Shown here in pieces: positions 19,628-26,886 of a DNA stretch of 64,000 nucleotides. Positions within the stretch are counted from its first letter, which is position 1. The number at the start of each line of letters is the position of its first letter. Source of the stretch: Paracoccus liaowanqingii. Lineage in GTDB: Bacteria; Pseudomonadota; Alphaproteobacteria; Rhodobacterales; Rhodobacteraceae. A model generated the notes under the pieces. It saw only the letters and a program-made list of their open reading frames with translations, was not told the origin of the DNA and ran no database searches. Position numbers and translations under genes: made by a program. The stretch spans positions 479,501 through 543,500 of the forward strand of contig NZ_CP038439.1 in NCBI RefSeq assembly GCF_004683865.2, written 5' to 3'.

Positions 19628-19989
19628 CGCCAGATCCGCAGGCGGCCCGGCCCCTGGGCGGCCAGGATCAGCAGCCCGCCCGCGATGGCCCAGTTCTTGA
19701 CGACGATGGTGACCTGCCAGGGATCGGCGCGCAGCTGCCAGTGAAACCAGCTGGTCGCGATGCAATAGACCGCCAGCACCAGCGCCCAGGTCCGCACGCG
19801 CGGCCCGACGATCAGGCAGAGCCCCGCGACCAGGTTGAAGGCGGCGACCGCCCAGACCATCTGCCCGGGCAGGCCAAGGCTTTCGATCATCCGCGTGACC
19901 TGTCCCGGATCGCCCGCCTTCTGCACAGCTCCGCCCAGAAACAGCAGCGCGATCAGCACCCGCCCCGTCAGGTTCATCAGATCGGTCAT
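19624..19989 (-). CDS. DoxX-family membrane protein
   Basis: Small inner-membrane protein (121 aa) with four hydrophobic helices. The DoxX pattern is visible in GRVLIALLFLGGAVQKAGDP at the N-terminus and AAFNLVAGLCLIVG in the second helix. DoxX relatives include the thiosulfate:quinone oxidoreductase small subunit and many proteins with a proposed link to thiol or redox homeostasis; the specific role here is unknown. The ATG at 19989 follows GGGGGCGCG; an upstream TTG adding six residues is less likely. Its stop codon overlaps the dinB stop from the opposite strand. Confidence 0.85.
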   Translation of the reverse strand: MTDLMNLTGRVLIALLFLGGAVQKAGDPGQVTRMIESLGLPGQMVWAVAAFNLVAGLCLIVGPRVRTWALVLAVYCIATSWFHWQLRADPWQVTIVVKNWAIAGGLLILAAQGPGRLRIWR

Positions 19990-20001
19990 CGCGCCCCCAT
20001 G

Positions 20002-20029
20002 TTGCAATTCCGCCGCCCGCGCCTATCAA
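20002..20029 (+). promoter_or_regulatory. Putative pdxY promoter
   Basis: TTGCAA and TATCAA are spaced by 16 bases, 31 bases before the pdxY start, in the short divergent gap with the DoxX gene. It is a reasonable match; no other candidate was seen. Confidence 0.35.
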
Positions 20030-20060
20030 AGGCCGGGCAGAACAGCCAGCAGGTCCGATC

Positions 20061-20912
20061 ATGAATATCCTGTCGATCCAGTCGCATGTGGCCTTTGGCC
20101 ATGCCGGGAACGCCGCCGCCGTCTTTCCGATGCAGAGGCTGGGGGTCGAGGTCTGGCCCGTCCACACCGTGCAGTTCTCCAATCACACCGGTTATGGCGC
20201 GTGGAAGGGCCGGGTCTTCGACGGCCCCGCCATCGAGGAGATCGTCGAGGGCATCGCCGACCGGGGCGTGCTGGGCACCTGCGCGGGGGTGCTGTCGGGC
20301 TATATGGGATCCTCGGACATCGGCAATGCGGTGCTGGGGGCGGCGCATCGGGTGCGCATCGCCAACCCGAAGGCGCTGTGGTGCTGCGATCCGGTGATCG
20401 GCGATGTGGGGCGGGGCATCTTCGTGCGCCCGGGCATCCCGGAATTCCTGCGCGACGTGGCCGTGCCGCAGGCCGACATCGTCACGCCCAACCATTTCGA
20501 GCTGGAATTCCTGACCGGCGCCCCGGCCCGCAGCGCCGCCGACCTGCGCCGCGCGCTTGCCGCGCTGCATGCCATGGGGCCGCGCATCGTGCTGGCGACC
20601 TCGGTCCTGGCCGAGGACACGCCCGCCGATGCGCTGGACATGATCGCCAGCACGCCCGAGGGCGCATGGCGCGTCCGCATCCCCCGGCTGGAGCTGAACG
20701 CCAACGGCACCGGCGACATGGTAGCGGCGCTGTTCTTCGTCCATGTGCTGCGCGACGGCGACGTGGCCCGTGCCCTGGGGCGGGCGGCGGCTTCGGTCCA
20801 CGGCGTCCTGCAGGCCACGCTGGACGCGGGCACCCGCGAGATCCGGCTGATCGCCGCGCAGGACGAGTTCGTCCATCCCAGTCACGACTTCGCCGTCGAG
20901 GCGCTGGCCTGA
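20061..20912 (+). CDS. pdxY: Pyridoxal kinase
   Basis: Ribokinase-fold enzyme phosphorylating pyridoxal to PLP in the B6 salvage route. The N-terminus MNILSIQSHVAFGHAGNAAA carries the substrate pocket Ser and the conserved GHAGN, then FSNHTGYGAWKG. The ATP/anion-hole end motif is NANGTGDMVAALFF near residue 214, with Asp of GTGD as base, and DPVIGDVGRG lies near 112. Length 283 aa is normal. TPNHFELEFL near residue 152 is a strong PdxY/PdxK signature. No PLP synthase genes are in the window. It is followed by the terminator shared with convergent efp. Confidence 0.93.
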   Translation: MNILSIQSHVAFGHAGNAAAVFPMQRLGVEVWPVHTVQFSNHTGYGAWKGRVFDGPAIEEIVEGIADRGVLGTCAGVLSGYMGSSDIGNAVLGAAHRVRIANPKALWCCDPVIGDVGRGIFVRPGIPEFLRDVAVPQADIVTPNHFELEFLTGAPARSAADLRRALAALHAMGPRIVLATSVLAEDTPADALDMIASTPEGAWRVRIPRLELNANGTGDMVAALFFVHVLRDGDVARALGRAAASVHGVLQATLDAGTREIRLIAAQDEFVHPSHDFAVEALA

Positions 20913-20920
20913 CGCTCAAC

Positions 20921-20951
20921 GCAAAACGCCCGGACCATCGGGTCCGGGCGT
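20921..20951 (-). terminator. Rho-independent terminator of efp
   Basis: A perfect 11-bp stem, ACGCCCGGACC (20926-20936) with GGTCCGGGCGT (20941-20951) around ATCG, is followed on the minus strand by TTTTGC. It ends efp transcripts and probably also limits convergent pdxY read-through. Confidence 0.8.
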
Positions 20952-20972
20952 CCGTTCGCGATCGTGCCTGAA

Positions 20973-21536
20973 TTAGGCGCGTTCGCTGTACTCGAAGGCC
21001 TCGGTGTTGACGACGATCGCCTCGCCCTCGCCCACGAAGGGCGGGATCATGATGCGCACGCCGTTGTCGAGGATCGCGGGCTTGTAGCTGTTGGCCGCCG
21101 TCTGGCCCTTCACGACTGGCTCGGTCTCGGCGACCGTGCAGGTGACCTTCTGCGGGATCGACACCGACAGCGCCTCCTCGCCGTAATATTCGATGGTGGC
21201 GGTCATGCCGTCCTGCAGGAAGGGGCGGCGGTCGCCCAGCAGGTCGGCGTCCAGCTCGGTCTGCTCGAAGGTCTCGCTGTCCATGAAGACCAGCTTGCCG
21301 TCGGTCTCGTACAGGAACTGCTGGTCCTTCTGGTCCAGACGGACGCGTTCGACCTTGTCCTCGGAGCGGAAGCGCTCGTTCAGCTTGCGGCCGTCGCGCA
21401 GGTTCTTCAGTTCGACCTGGGCGAAGGCGCCGCCCTTGCCGGGTTTGACATGGCTGACCTTGACCGCGCCCCAGAGGCCGCCGTCATGTTCCAGAATGTT
21501 GCCGGGGCGGATTTCGTTGCCGTTGATCTTGGGCAT
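20973..21536 (-). CDS. efp: Elongation factor P
   Basis: Translation factor that relieves ribosome stalling at polyproline stretches. Three beta-barrel domains fit 187 aa. The conserved tip loop is KPGKGGAF with Lys34, the residue lysylated by EpmA/EpmB in many proteobacteria; no epmA or epmB is in the window. The C-terminal signature [20 protein letters not shown] is intact. It is a monocistronic minus-strand gene with a strong terminator at 20921-20951. Its promoter lies somewhere in the 362-base divergent gap before the DUF6280 gene. Confidence 0.97.
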   Translation of the reverse strand: MPKINGNEIRPGNILEHDGGLWGAVKVSHVKPGKGGAFAQVELKNLRDGRKLNERFRSEDKVERVRLDQKDQQFLYETDGKLVFMDSETFEQTELDADLLGDRRPFLQDGMTATIEYYGEEALSVSIPQKVTCTVAETEPVVKGQTAANSYKPAILDNGVRIMIPPFVGEGEAIVVNTEAFEYSERA

Positions 21537-21898
21537 GGGTGTGGGTCTCGTGCGTTTGCGGGAATTTCGGGCCGCCCGGGGTTTGAACGGCCAGTCACCG
21601 CCCCTATATCGAGCCGTGAAGCATCAGGCAACCAGATCGGTTCTGCCGCGTTGTCAAGACGCCACGCAGGACAAAGGGGCGCTGACGTGACGGAAGACGG
21701 GCAATTTTTCCCGCATTTCAGTCGACATGCGCTAGGAACATGGCAGACATGCGGCGCAAGGGATACCGAATCGCCGCCCCGAAAGGCTAAGGCAGGCGAC
21801 ACCGTCGCAGAAACGGATTTCAAGAAACAGGGAAAGCGTCAAGCTTTCCCGCAAGGTCCTGTCGTCTGACGGGACCGCAAGAGAATGGACGAAACAAG
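21537..21898. other. Divergent intergenic region, efp / DUF6280 gene
   Basis: No credible gene. It contains the efp 5' region (a TTGACA lies near 21652 on the minus strand but has no convincing -10), and towards the right the long AT-richer leader of the DUF6280 gene with two hairpins described separately. Confidence 0.6.
21830..21876 (+). promoter_or_regulatory. Two tandem hairpins in the leader of the DUF6280 gene
   Basis: Hairpin A: GGGAAAGC, loop GTCAA, GCTTTCCC (21830-21850). Hairpin B: GGTCCTGTC, loop GTCT, GACGGGACC with one G-T pair (21855-21876). Both sit 23-69 bases before the ATG at 21899. Each is followed by the same CGCAAG-like spacer. There is no T run, so they look like a structured 5' UTR and not a terminator. 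Confidence 0.55.
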
Positions 21899-22219
21899 AT
21901 GCGCGATTTTGTTGACGGCTCGGCCTTCAATTTCGAACAAGGCCAGCGCGCCCGCAAGCTGTTTGCGGCCGTGGTGCTGGCGGCTTTGGATGATGCCATT
22001 GCGGACGACAAGAAATACGGCAACGGCCCCGAGCAGATCGCCCGGTGGGCGCGGTCGCGCGACGGGCGCGAAGTGTTGTCCTGTGCCGGGATCGACCCCA
22101 ACGAGCGCGTCGTGAAGGGACTGATGGAATTCGTGTCCAAGGGCGTGCGGACCTCTGTCGCGCTGTCGCGCGAGGAAAGCGAACGCCGCATGGCCGCCGA
22201 GGAAGCCGAAGCCGCCTGA
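21899..22219 (+). CDS. DUF6280-type small conserved protein (106 aa)
   Basis: I recognise this as a highly conserved small protein of Rhodobacteraceae, probably the family named DUF6280; its function is not established. It has no signal peptide or membrane segment. The sequence is mostly alpha-helical, with FNFEQGQRARKLFAAVVLAAL (positions 10-30) and RWARSRDGREVLSCAGIDPNER (49-70) as the most distinctive stretches. A basic/acidic C-terminal tail ends EEAEAA. A long structured leader precedes it and a good terminator follows, so it is transcribed as a single gene and may be strongly regulated. The lysine-rich DDKKYGNG loop is unusual in this GC-rich genome and suggests strong selection. Confidence 0.85.
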   Translation: MRDFVDGSAFNFEQGQRARKLFAAVVLAALDDAIADDKKYGNGPEQIARWARSRDGREVLSCAGIDPNERVVKGLMEFVSKGVRTSVALSREESERRMAAEEAEAA

Positions 22220-22242
22220 CCCCTCTGCGCATCGACCTGTCA

Positions 22243-22264
22243 AGGCCGTCCCTCGGGGCGGCCT
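22243..22264 (+). terminator. Rho-independent terminator of the DUF6280 gene
   Basis: AGGCCGTCCC pairs with GGGGCGGCCT (one T-G wobble) around a two-base turn, followed by CTTTCGTT. It separates the gene from the convergent PfkB kinase gene. Confidence 0.75.
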
Positions 22265-22274
22265 CTTTCGTTGG

Positions 22275-23228
22275 TCACAACCTGGTGATGACGCGCTGCG
22301 AATAGAAGTGGCGGACATCGCTGGCATGGCAGAGTTCGGTCGCCGGGGTCATCACCGCGGCCGAAGCGGCCGCGGTGCCCAAGGCCAGCGCCTCCTGCAC
22401 GGGCCAGTCGCGGGCCATGGCCAGCACGAAGCCCGCAACGAAGCTGTCACCCGCGCCGACGGCGCTGACGACGCTGACAGGGGCGGTGGCTGCGTGCCAT
22501 GCCCCGTCCGGCCCCGCAATCACCGATCCGTCCGCGCCCCGTGCCACGATCACCGCCCGCGCCGCCCCGTCGCGCACCAGGCTGGCGGCAAAGCCCGCGC
22601 TGTCGCTGCGCAGGGGCAGGGGGCGGCCAGCCAATCCCTCGGCCTCGTGGCTGTCCATGCGCAGCACGTCGACCGGGATCGAGGATCCCGCCATCGCCCG
22701 CAGCGCCTCGCCCGAGGTGTCGACCAGAAGCTTCGCCCGCCCGTCCTTCAGTCGCACGGTCAGCATCTGCTCGAATCCGGGGACCACGCCCGGCGGGTTC
22801 GATCCCGACACGACCACCCAGCCCCCGGCCAGCGCGGCCTCGGCGATGGCGGCGATGGCGGTGGCGACCTGGGTCATGTGCCATTCCGGGCCGGGCAGTA
22901 CGAAGCGGTACTGCCCGCCGGTGGCCCGGTCGGTGACGGCCAGCGACTGGCGCGTCTCGCCCGGGGCGGTCAGGCGCAGCACCTTGAGCCCCGCCGCCTT
23001 CAGCATGTCGGCCATGCGCGCGCCGGTGGCGCCGCCAAGCGCGACCATGGCCGTCGACTGCCCGCCCACGATCTGGATGGCGCGGCTGACATTGATGCCG
23101 CCGCCGCCCGGATCGATGCGCGGCTTGTCGCAGCGCAGCTTGAGGTCGGGCACGACCGCGTCGGCGGCGGTGGACAGGTCCAGCGCCGGGTTCAGCGTGA
23201 CGGTCAGGATCGGGGCCTGCCCGCTCAC
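22275..23228 (-). CDS. PfkB-family hexose kinase (1-phosphofructokinase-like)
   Basis: Ribokinase/PfkB sugar kinase of 317 aa. Signatures: LTVTLNPALDLS at the N-terminus, the first PfkB motif GGGGINVSRAIQ (about residues 43-54), GSNPPG near 145, and the second motif SAVGAGDSFVAGFVLA (near 250-265) with the catalytic Asp of GAGD. The LTLNPALD opening and KPRIDPGGGGINVS are most like 6-phosphofructokinase II, 1-phosphofructokinase and tagatose-6-phosphate kinase. GTG is the start; it lies one base past the end of the metallopeptidase gene, so the two form an operon. No PTS genes are nearby, which argues against FruK and for a Pfk2-like role. Confidence 0.88.
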   Translation of the reverse strand: MSGQAPILTVTLNPALDLSTAADAVVPDLKLRCDKPRIDPGGGGINVSRAIQIVGGQSTAMVALGGATGARMADMLKAAGLKVLRLTAPGETRQSLAVTDRATGGQYRFVLPGPEWHMTQVATAIAAIAEAALAGGWVVVSGSNPPGVVPGFEQMLTVRLKDGRAKLLVDTSGEALRAMAGSSIPVDVLRMDSHEAEGLAGRPLPLRSDSAGFAASLVRDGAARAVIVARGADGSVIAGPDGAWHAATAPVSVVSAVGAGDSFVAGFVLAMARDWPVQEALALGTAAASAAVMTPATELCHASDVRHFYSQRVITRL

Positions 23229-23229
23229 G

Positions 23230-23637
23230 TCATTCCCACCAGCGGTCGATGGTCGAGATGTCCTCGTCGGACCAGCCGAAATGATGCGCCATCTCGTGGG
23301 TGACGATATGGACCACCAGATCCCCAAGCGTCACGTCCTCGCGCGAGGCCCATTCGTCCAGGATCGGGCGGCGGAACAGCCAGATGATGTCGGAGCCGCC
23401 GGGCTGGTCGCTGATCGACTTCTCGGTCAGCGGGATCCCGTCGTAGAGGCCCGTCAGCTCGAACGGGTCGTCGATCTGCAGCTCGTCCAGCACGTCGTCG
23501 GGGGCGAATTCGGCCACCTGCAGGGCGACCTGCGCGGCGGCCTCTCGGAATTCGGGCGGCAGGCCGTCCAGCGCGCTGCGCGCCATGGCCTCCATCTCGG
23601 CCGCGTCGGGGGCCGTGCGCCCGTCCCAGTCACTCAT
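23230..23637 (-). CDS. Minimal zincin metallopeptidase (135 aa)
   Basis: Small cytosolic protein with the zinc-binding HExxH motif in HEMAHHFG (residues 114-121) and a third ligand probably among the acidic residues of WSDEDI just after. The family (Zincin_1, formerly DUF1025) is widespread in alphaproteobacteria and is short like this one; its physiological substrate is not known. Acidic N-terminal half with LPPEFREAAAQVALQVAEF is characteristic. It is immediately upstream of the PfkB-type kinase on the same strand, and divergent from gltX with 81 bases between starts. Confidence 0.9.
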   Translation of the reverse strand: MSDWDGRTAPDAAEMEAMARSALDGLPPEFREAAAQVALQVAEFAPDDVLDELQIDDPFELTGLYDGIPLTEKSISDQPGGSDIIWLFRRPILDEWASREDVTLGDLVVHIVTHEMAHHFGWSDEDISTIDRWWE

Positions 23638-23718
23638 TGCGTGGCACCTTCTGCATTGCCCCCCTGATATGGACAAGAATCGCCACCTGTGAAAGAGAAA
23701 CCCCAACAGGAGACCCCC

Positions 23719-25041
23719 ATGACCATCACCCGTTTCGCGCCTTCGCCCACCGGCCACATCCATGTCGGCAATCTGCGCACCGCGCTGTTCAACCACCTGA
23801 TCGCCCGCAAGTCGGGCGGCACCTTCATCCTGCGCCTGGACGACACCGACCAGGAGCGCAGCAAGGAGGAATATGTCGACGGCATCAAGCGCGACCTCGA
23901 CTGGCTGGGCCTGCACTGGGACCGGGTGGAGCGTCAGTCGCTGCGGCTGGACCGCTACCGCGCCGAGGCCGAGGCCCTGCGCGCCTCGGGGCGGCTCTAT
24001 GAGGTCTTCGAGACCCCGACCGAGCTGGACCTGAAGCGCAAGAAGCAGCTGAACATGGGCCGTCCGCCGGTCTATGACCGCACCGGGCTGGGCCTGTCTG
24101 CGGCCGACAAGGACAGGCTGCGGGCCGAGGGGCGCGAGGGCTATTGGCGGTTCCAGCTGGATCAGAGCCGGATCGAATGGACAGACGGCATCCTGGGCGA
24201 CATCTCGATCGACGCGGCCTCGGTCAGCGATCCGGTGCTGATCCGCGCGGACGGGCAGGTGCTGTACACCTTCGCCAGCAGCGTGGACGACACCGACATG
24301 GACGTGACGGATATCGTGCGCGGCTCGGACCATGTGACGAACACCGCGACGCAGATCCAGATCATCCAGGCCATCGGCGGGACGCCCCCGTCCTTCGCGC
24401 ATCACAGCCTGCTGACCGGCGCCAAGGGCGAGGAGCTGTCCAAGCGCATCGGCGCGCTGTCGCTGAAGGACCTGCGCGAGGCGGGCGTGGCCCCCGAGGC
24501 GCTGCTGGGCCTGATGGCGCGGTTGGGATCGGGCGTGCCCGTGGGGCTGGCCTCGCTGGACGAGCTGGCCGCCGGTTTCGATCTGTCGCAGTTCGGCGCC
24601 TCGCCCACCAAGTTCGACGCCGACGACCTGTGGCCCCTGACGCGCGAGCGCAACCAGGCGCTGCCCTTCGCCGCCGTGGCCGACCGCATCGCGGCGCTTG
24701 GCGTGCCCGAGGCGCAGGCCGAGCGGTTCTGGCGCGTCGCCTCGCAGAACATCACCCGGCTCGAGGATCTGGAGGCCTGGTGGCAGATCTTCAGCACCGG
24801 TGCCGAGCCGCAGATCGACCCCGAGGATGCCGAGTTCGTGGCCCAAGCCATGACCCTGCTGCCGCCGCCGCCCTACAGCGAGGCGTCCTGGGGCGCGTGG
24901 ACCACCGCCGTCAAGGAGGTCACGGGCCGCAAGGGCAAGGGCCTGTTCATGCCGCTGCGCAAGGCGGTGACGGGGCAGGCGCACGGGCCCGAGATGTCGG
25001 ACGTGATGCCGCTGCTGCAGGTGGTGAAGGCGCGGGGCTGA
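23719..25041 (+). CDS. gltX: Glutamate--tRNA ligase
   Basis: Class I aminoacyl-tRNA synthetase charging tRNA-Glu, and in many alphaproteobacteria also tRNA-Gln for later amidation by GatCAB. The HIGH-type motif is PSPTGHIHVGNLRTALFN (residues 8-25) and the KMSKS-equivalent is EELSKRIG near 237-244. At 440 aa it is a little shorter than E. coli GltX (471 aa); alphaproteobacteria often carry two paralogues and this could be either one. AGGAG stands eight bases before the ATG at 23719; an in-frame ATG ten codons earlier lacks this. Next downstream are an intergenic repeat and a tRNA gene. Confidence 0.95.
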   Translation: MTITRFAPSPTGHIHVGNLRTALFNHLIARKSGGTFILRLDDTDQERSKEEYVDGIKRDLDWLGLHWDRVERQSLRLDRYRAEAEALRASGRLYEVFETPTELDLKRKKQLNMGRPPVYDRTGLGLSAADKDRLRAEGREGYWRFQLDQSRIEWTDGILGDISIDAASVSDPVLIRADGQVLYTFASSVDDTDMDVTDIVRGSDHVTNTATQIQIIQAIGGTPPSFAHHSLLTGAKGEELSKRIGALSLKDLREAGVAPEALLGLMARLGSGVPVGLASLDELAAGFDLSQFGASPTKFDADDLWPLTRERNQALPFAAVADRIAALGVPEAQAERFWRVASQNITRLEDLEAWWQIFSTGAEPQIDPEDAEFVAQAMTLLPPPPYSEASWGAWTTAVKEVTGRKGKGLFMPLRKAVTGQAHGPEMSDVMPLLQVVKARG

Positions 25042-25075
25042 TCTTTCGGCCTGGGGGTTGTGGGGGCGCTGCCCC

Positions 25076-25121
25076 GTCGCGCGTGCCGCGCGACTCCCCG
25101 GGATATTTGCGCCAAGATGAA
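25076..25121 (+). repeat. Intergenic GGATATTT element with hairpin, copy 3
   Basis: GTCGCGCG (25076-25083), loop TGC, CGCGCGAC (25087-25094), then TCCCCG and the core GGATATTTGCGCCAAGATGA at 25101-25120. It lies past the gltX stop and matches copy 6 at 50774 in hairpin-then-core order. Confidence 0.65.
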
Positions 25122-25169
25122 CGCGGCAGGGTTTCAGGCGCGCGGGCGGGAATTTAAGGACAAAACCGC

Positions 25170-25198
25170 TTGACGCCCCCGCGCCGGTCGCCTACATC
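25170..25198 (+). promoter_or_regulatory. tRNA promoter
   Basis: TTGACG and TACATC are spaced exactly 17 bases and end 13 bases before the mature tRNA 5' end. This is a strong sigma-70 match for this group. Confidence 0.7.
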
Positions 25199-25211
25199 GC
25201 CGCGTACTCGT

Positions 25212-25288
25212 GGCGGAGTAGCTCAGTTGGTTAGAGCAGCGGAATCATAATCCGCGTGTCGGGGGTTCGAGTCCCTCCTCCGCTACCA
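25212..25288 (+). tRNA. tRNA-Met (anticodon CAU)
   Basis: A complete 77-nt cloverleaf with encoded CCA. Acceptor stem GGCGGAG/CTCCGCT (a G-T pair at position 1-72), D stem GCTC/GAGC, anticodon stem GCGGA/TCCGC with loop ATCATAA (anticodon CAU), T arm GGGGG-TTCGAGT-CCCTC, discriminator A. The lack of three G-C pairs at the base of the anticodon stem argues against an initiator, so it is elongator Met. Ile-CAU (needing TilS lysidine) has the same anticodon and cannot be fully excluded. A promoter and a hairpin terminator flank it. Confidence 0.92.
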
Positions 25289-25292
25289 GTGA

Positions 25293-25316
25293 CCTCGGCG
25301 CCTGTCCGGCGCGAGG
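25293..25316 (+). terminator. tRNA-Met terminator hairpin
   Basis: CCTCGGCGCC pairs with GGCGCGAGG with one bulged base, beginning four bases past the encoded CCA. The trailing sequence TTGACG has only two T, so it may be a processing or terminator hairpin. Confidence 0.45.
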
Positions 25317-25596
25317 TTGACGGGATGACGAGATTTCCAGGTTATTGATATCATTCTTGGGTCCTTCCGACGCAGGCGCAGGGCTGTGCGGGTTGGGGGC
25401 TGTTTCGTGGCGGGATCCGCGGTTCCTGGGGCATCTGCAGCGTTGCGATCGGCGGGGCCAGGCGGGCGTGACGGGATGCAGCCCGGCGGAGTGCGGTTCG
25501 GGCGCTTGCCGGGGCGAACCCGAAACCTTGCACAGCCGTGCCGCGCGGTGGTTCGACGACCCGGCCGGGCCGCTGCCTTGCAGATCATCCCGCCCT

Positions 25597-25638
25597 GACC
25601 GGACGGGGCCGGCGCATCCTGGCCGGCCCCGTCCGGTC
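25597..25638 (-). terminator. Terminator hairpin of the cytochrome c peroxidase gene
   Basis: GACCGGACGGGGCCGG (25597-25612) and CCGGCCCCGTCCGGTC (25623-25638) form a perfect 16-bp stem just past the stop of the peroxidase gene. No T run follows on the minus strand. Confidence 0.65.
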
Positions 25639-25646
25639 CGAGGCGC

Positions 25647-26630
25647 CTATGGCAGGGCGGGCACCGGGACGACCGGCATCTTGCCGGTCAGCGTGTGCAG
25701 GAACGCGACCAGGTGGTCGAGTTCGGGATCGGTGAACGCGTGGCCCAGCATCTGCTCGCCCATCAGGTTCACGGCATCGCGCAGGTCGGTGACGCTTCCG
25801 TTGTTGAAATAGGGATAGGTCACGGCGACGTTGCGCAGGGTCGGGGTGCGGAAGGTGAACATGTCCGCCTCGTCCCCCGTCACGACGAAGCGCCCCTCGT
25901 CGGTCGAGCCGGGAACCTCGAAGCGGTGGAACAGCCCGTCCGACATCACCGGCCCGCTGTGGCAGGCCACGCAGCCATTGTCGACGAACAGCTTTATCCC
26001 CTCCTTGGCCTCGTCCGAGATGGCCTGCGCGTCGCCGCGCAGGAAGCGGTCGAAGGGCGAGTCGGGCGTGTTCAGCGTCCGTTCGAAGGTGGCGATGGCC
26101 AGCGCCACGTTCTGGGCGTTGATCGGATCCTCCTCGCCCGGGAAGGCGGCGTCGAAATGGGTCCGATAGACGGTCAGCTCGTTGATGCGGGCGATCGCCT
26201 GGTCCAGCGTCATGTTCATCTCGACATCCGCCTGGATCGGGCCGAGCGCCTGTCCCTCCAGATCGGCCTCGCGGCCGTCCCAGAACTGCGAGGTCAGAAA
26301 GCCAGAGTTCAGGACCGTGGGCGTGTTGCGCACGCCCACCTGCCCCTCGTGCCCGACGGCGCGGCCGATCCGGTCGGACCACCCGAGGGCGGGGTTGTGG
26401 CAGGTGGCGCAGCTGATCACGCCCGAGGCCGAGATGCGCGGCTCGAAGAACAGCATCGCGCCCAGCTCGATCTTTTCGCGGGTCATCGAGTTGCCGGGGG
26501 GGATCGGCGGCAGGAACGGCAGCGGCTCGAACATGGAGCGGTACTCCTCCATGTCCTCCGCCACGGCCGCGCCGCCCAGGGCCACGGCCAGAAGCGCCGC
26601 GCCGAGGCGGATGGGTCTGTTGGTTGTCAT
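25647..26630 (-). CDS. ccpA: Di-haem cytochrome c peroxidase
   Basis: Periplasmic enzyme reducing hydrogen peroxide to water with electrons from cytochrome c or a cupredoxin. Sec signal peptide at residues 1-24 (cleavage near AVA-ED). Two CXXCH haem sites: CATCH at 74-78 (peroxidatic haem) and CVACH at 220-224 (electron-transferring haem). The family stretches TPTVLNSGF near 103 and FRTPTLRNVAVTYPYFNNGS-like region near 260-280 are intact; Met in the C-terminal EQMLGHAF is the likely distal ligand. Length 327 aa fits CcpA, not the longer MauG-type. An FNR box 119 bases upstream suggests induction when oxygen is low. AGGGA precedes the ATG. Confidence 0.95.
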   Translation of the reverse strand: MTTNRPIRLGAALLAVALGGAAVAEDMEEYRSMFEPLPFLPPIPPGNSMTREKIELGAMLFFEPRISASGVISCATCHNPALGWSDRIGRAVGHEGQVGVRNTPTVLNSGFLTSQFWDGREADLEGQALGPIQADVEMNMTLDQAIARINELTVYRTHFDAAFPGEEDPINAQNVALAIATFERTLNTPDSPFDRFLRGDAQAISDEAKEGIKLFVDNGCVACHSGPVMSDGLFHRFEVPGSTDEGRFVVTGDEADMFTFRTPTLRNVAVTYPYFNNGSVTDLRDAVNLMGEQMLGHAFTDPELDHLVAFLHTLTGKMPVVPVPALP

Positions 26631-26748
26631 CGGGGTCTGTCCCTCGTCTTGTTGGGTTGTCGCCGTCCCGACCGCGCGCGGCAGAGGCGCGATACCGCAG
26701 GCCGCCGGCCCGGCAGCACGAGACTGCGCCCTGCGGGTTAACAAATCC

Positions 26749-26762
26749 TTGACGCACATCAA
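26749..26762 (-). promoter_or_regulatory. FNR/FnrP-type binding site
   Basis: Minus strand TTGATGTGCGTCAA fits TTGAT-N4-ATCAA with one mismatch. It is centred 125 bases before the peroxidase start codon, which is consistent with a class II site if transcription begins near 26714. In Paracoccus denitrificans the homologous peroxidase gene is known to be FnrP-controlled. Confidence 0.65.
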
Positions 26763-26838
26763 TCGGGGGCGCGGGCCCGGGGACAGCGCACCGAGGCCCG
26801 GCGCGTTTCGGCCGGGGCGGGGTCTGTCATGTTGCTTT

Positions 26839-26858
26839 ATGATATTTTATGTGATCAT
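26839..26858 (+). promoter_or_regulatory. Inverted repeat in the tetronate operon promoter
   Basis: ATGAT-N10-ATCAT lies 29 bases before the ltnD start in a locally AT-rich stretch. It overlaps TATGAT (26838-26843), a good -10 element, with no clear -35. It is a candidate operator for the DeoR regulator encoded in the same operon. Confidence 0.4.
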
Positions 26859-26886
26859 CTGTTAAAAATTGGTGAGGGAGGTACCG

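Larger units (their letters stand above)
25289..25646. other. Gene-free region between tRNA-Met and the peroxidase gene
   Basis: I see no credible coding sequence. It holds the tRNA terminator at its left edge, an AT-rich patch around 25340-25360, no integrase or attachment-site-like repeat of the tRNA 3' end, and the large peroxidase-gene terminator hairpin at the right. Confidence 0.6.

Noticed and set aside
21645..21665. TTGACA on the minus strand as the efp promoter
   Set aside because: The -35 match is good, but no -10-like hexamer lies 16-18 bases away, so it is not listed as a promoter.
25212..25646. Integration site or genomic island boundary at the tRNA-Met gene
   Set aside because: No integrase gene, no direct repeat of the tRNA 3' end and no change in gene character were seen downstream.
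25345..25812. A 155-codon frame in the gap after the tRNA
   Set aside because: It overlaps the peroxidase gene end on the opposite strand, has no ribosome-binding site, and its composition looks random.
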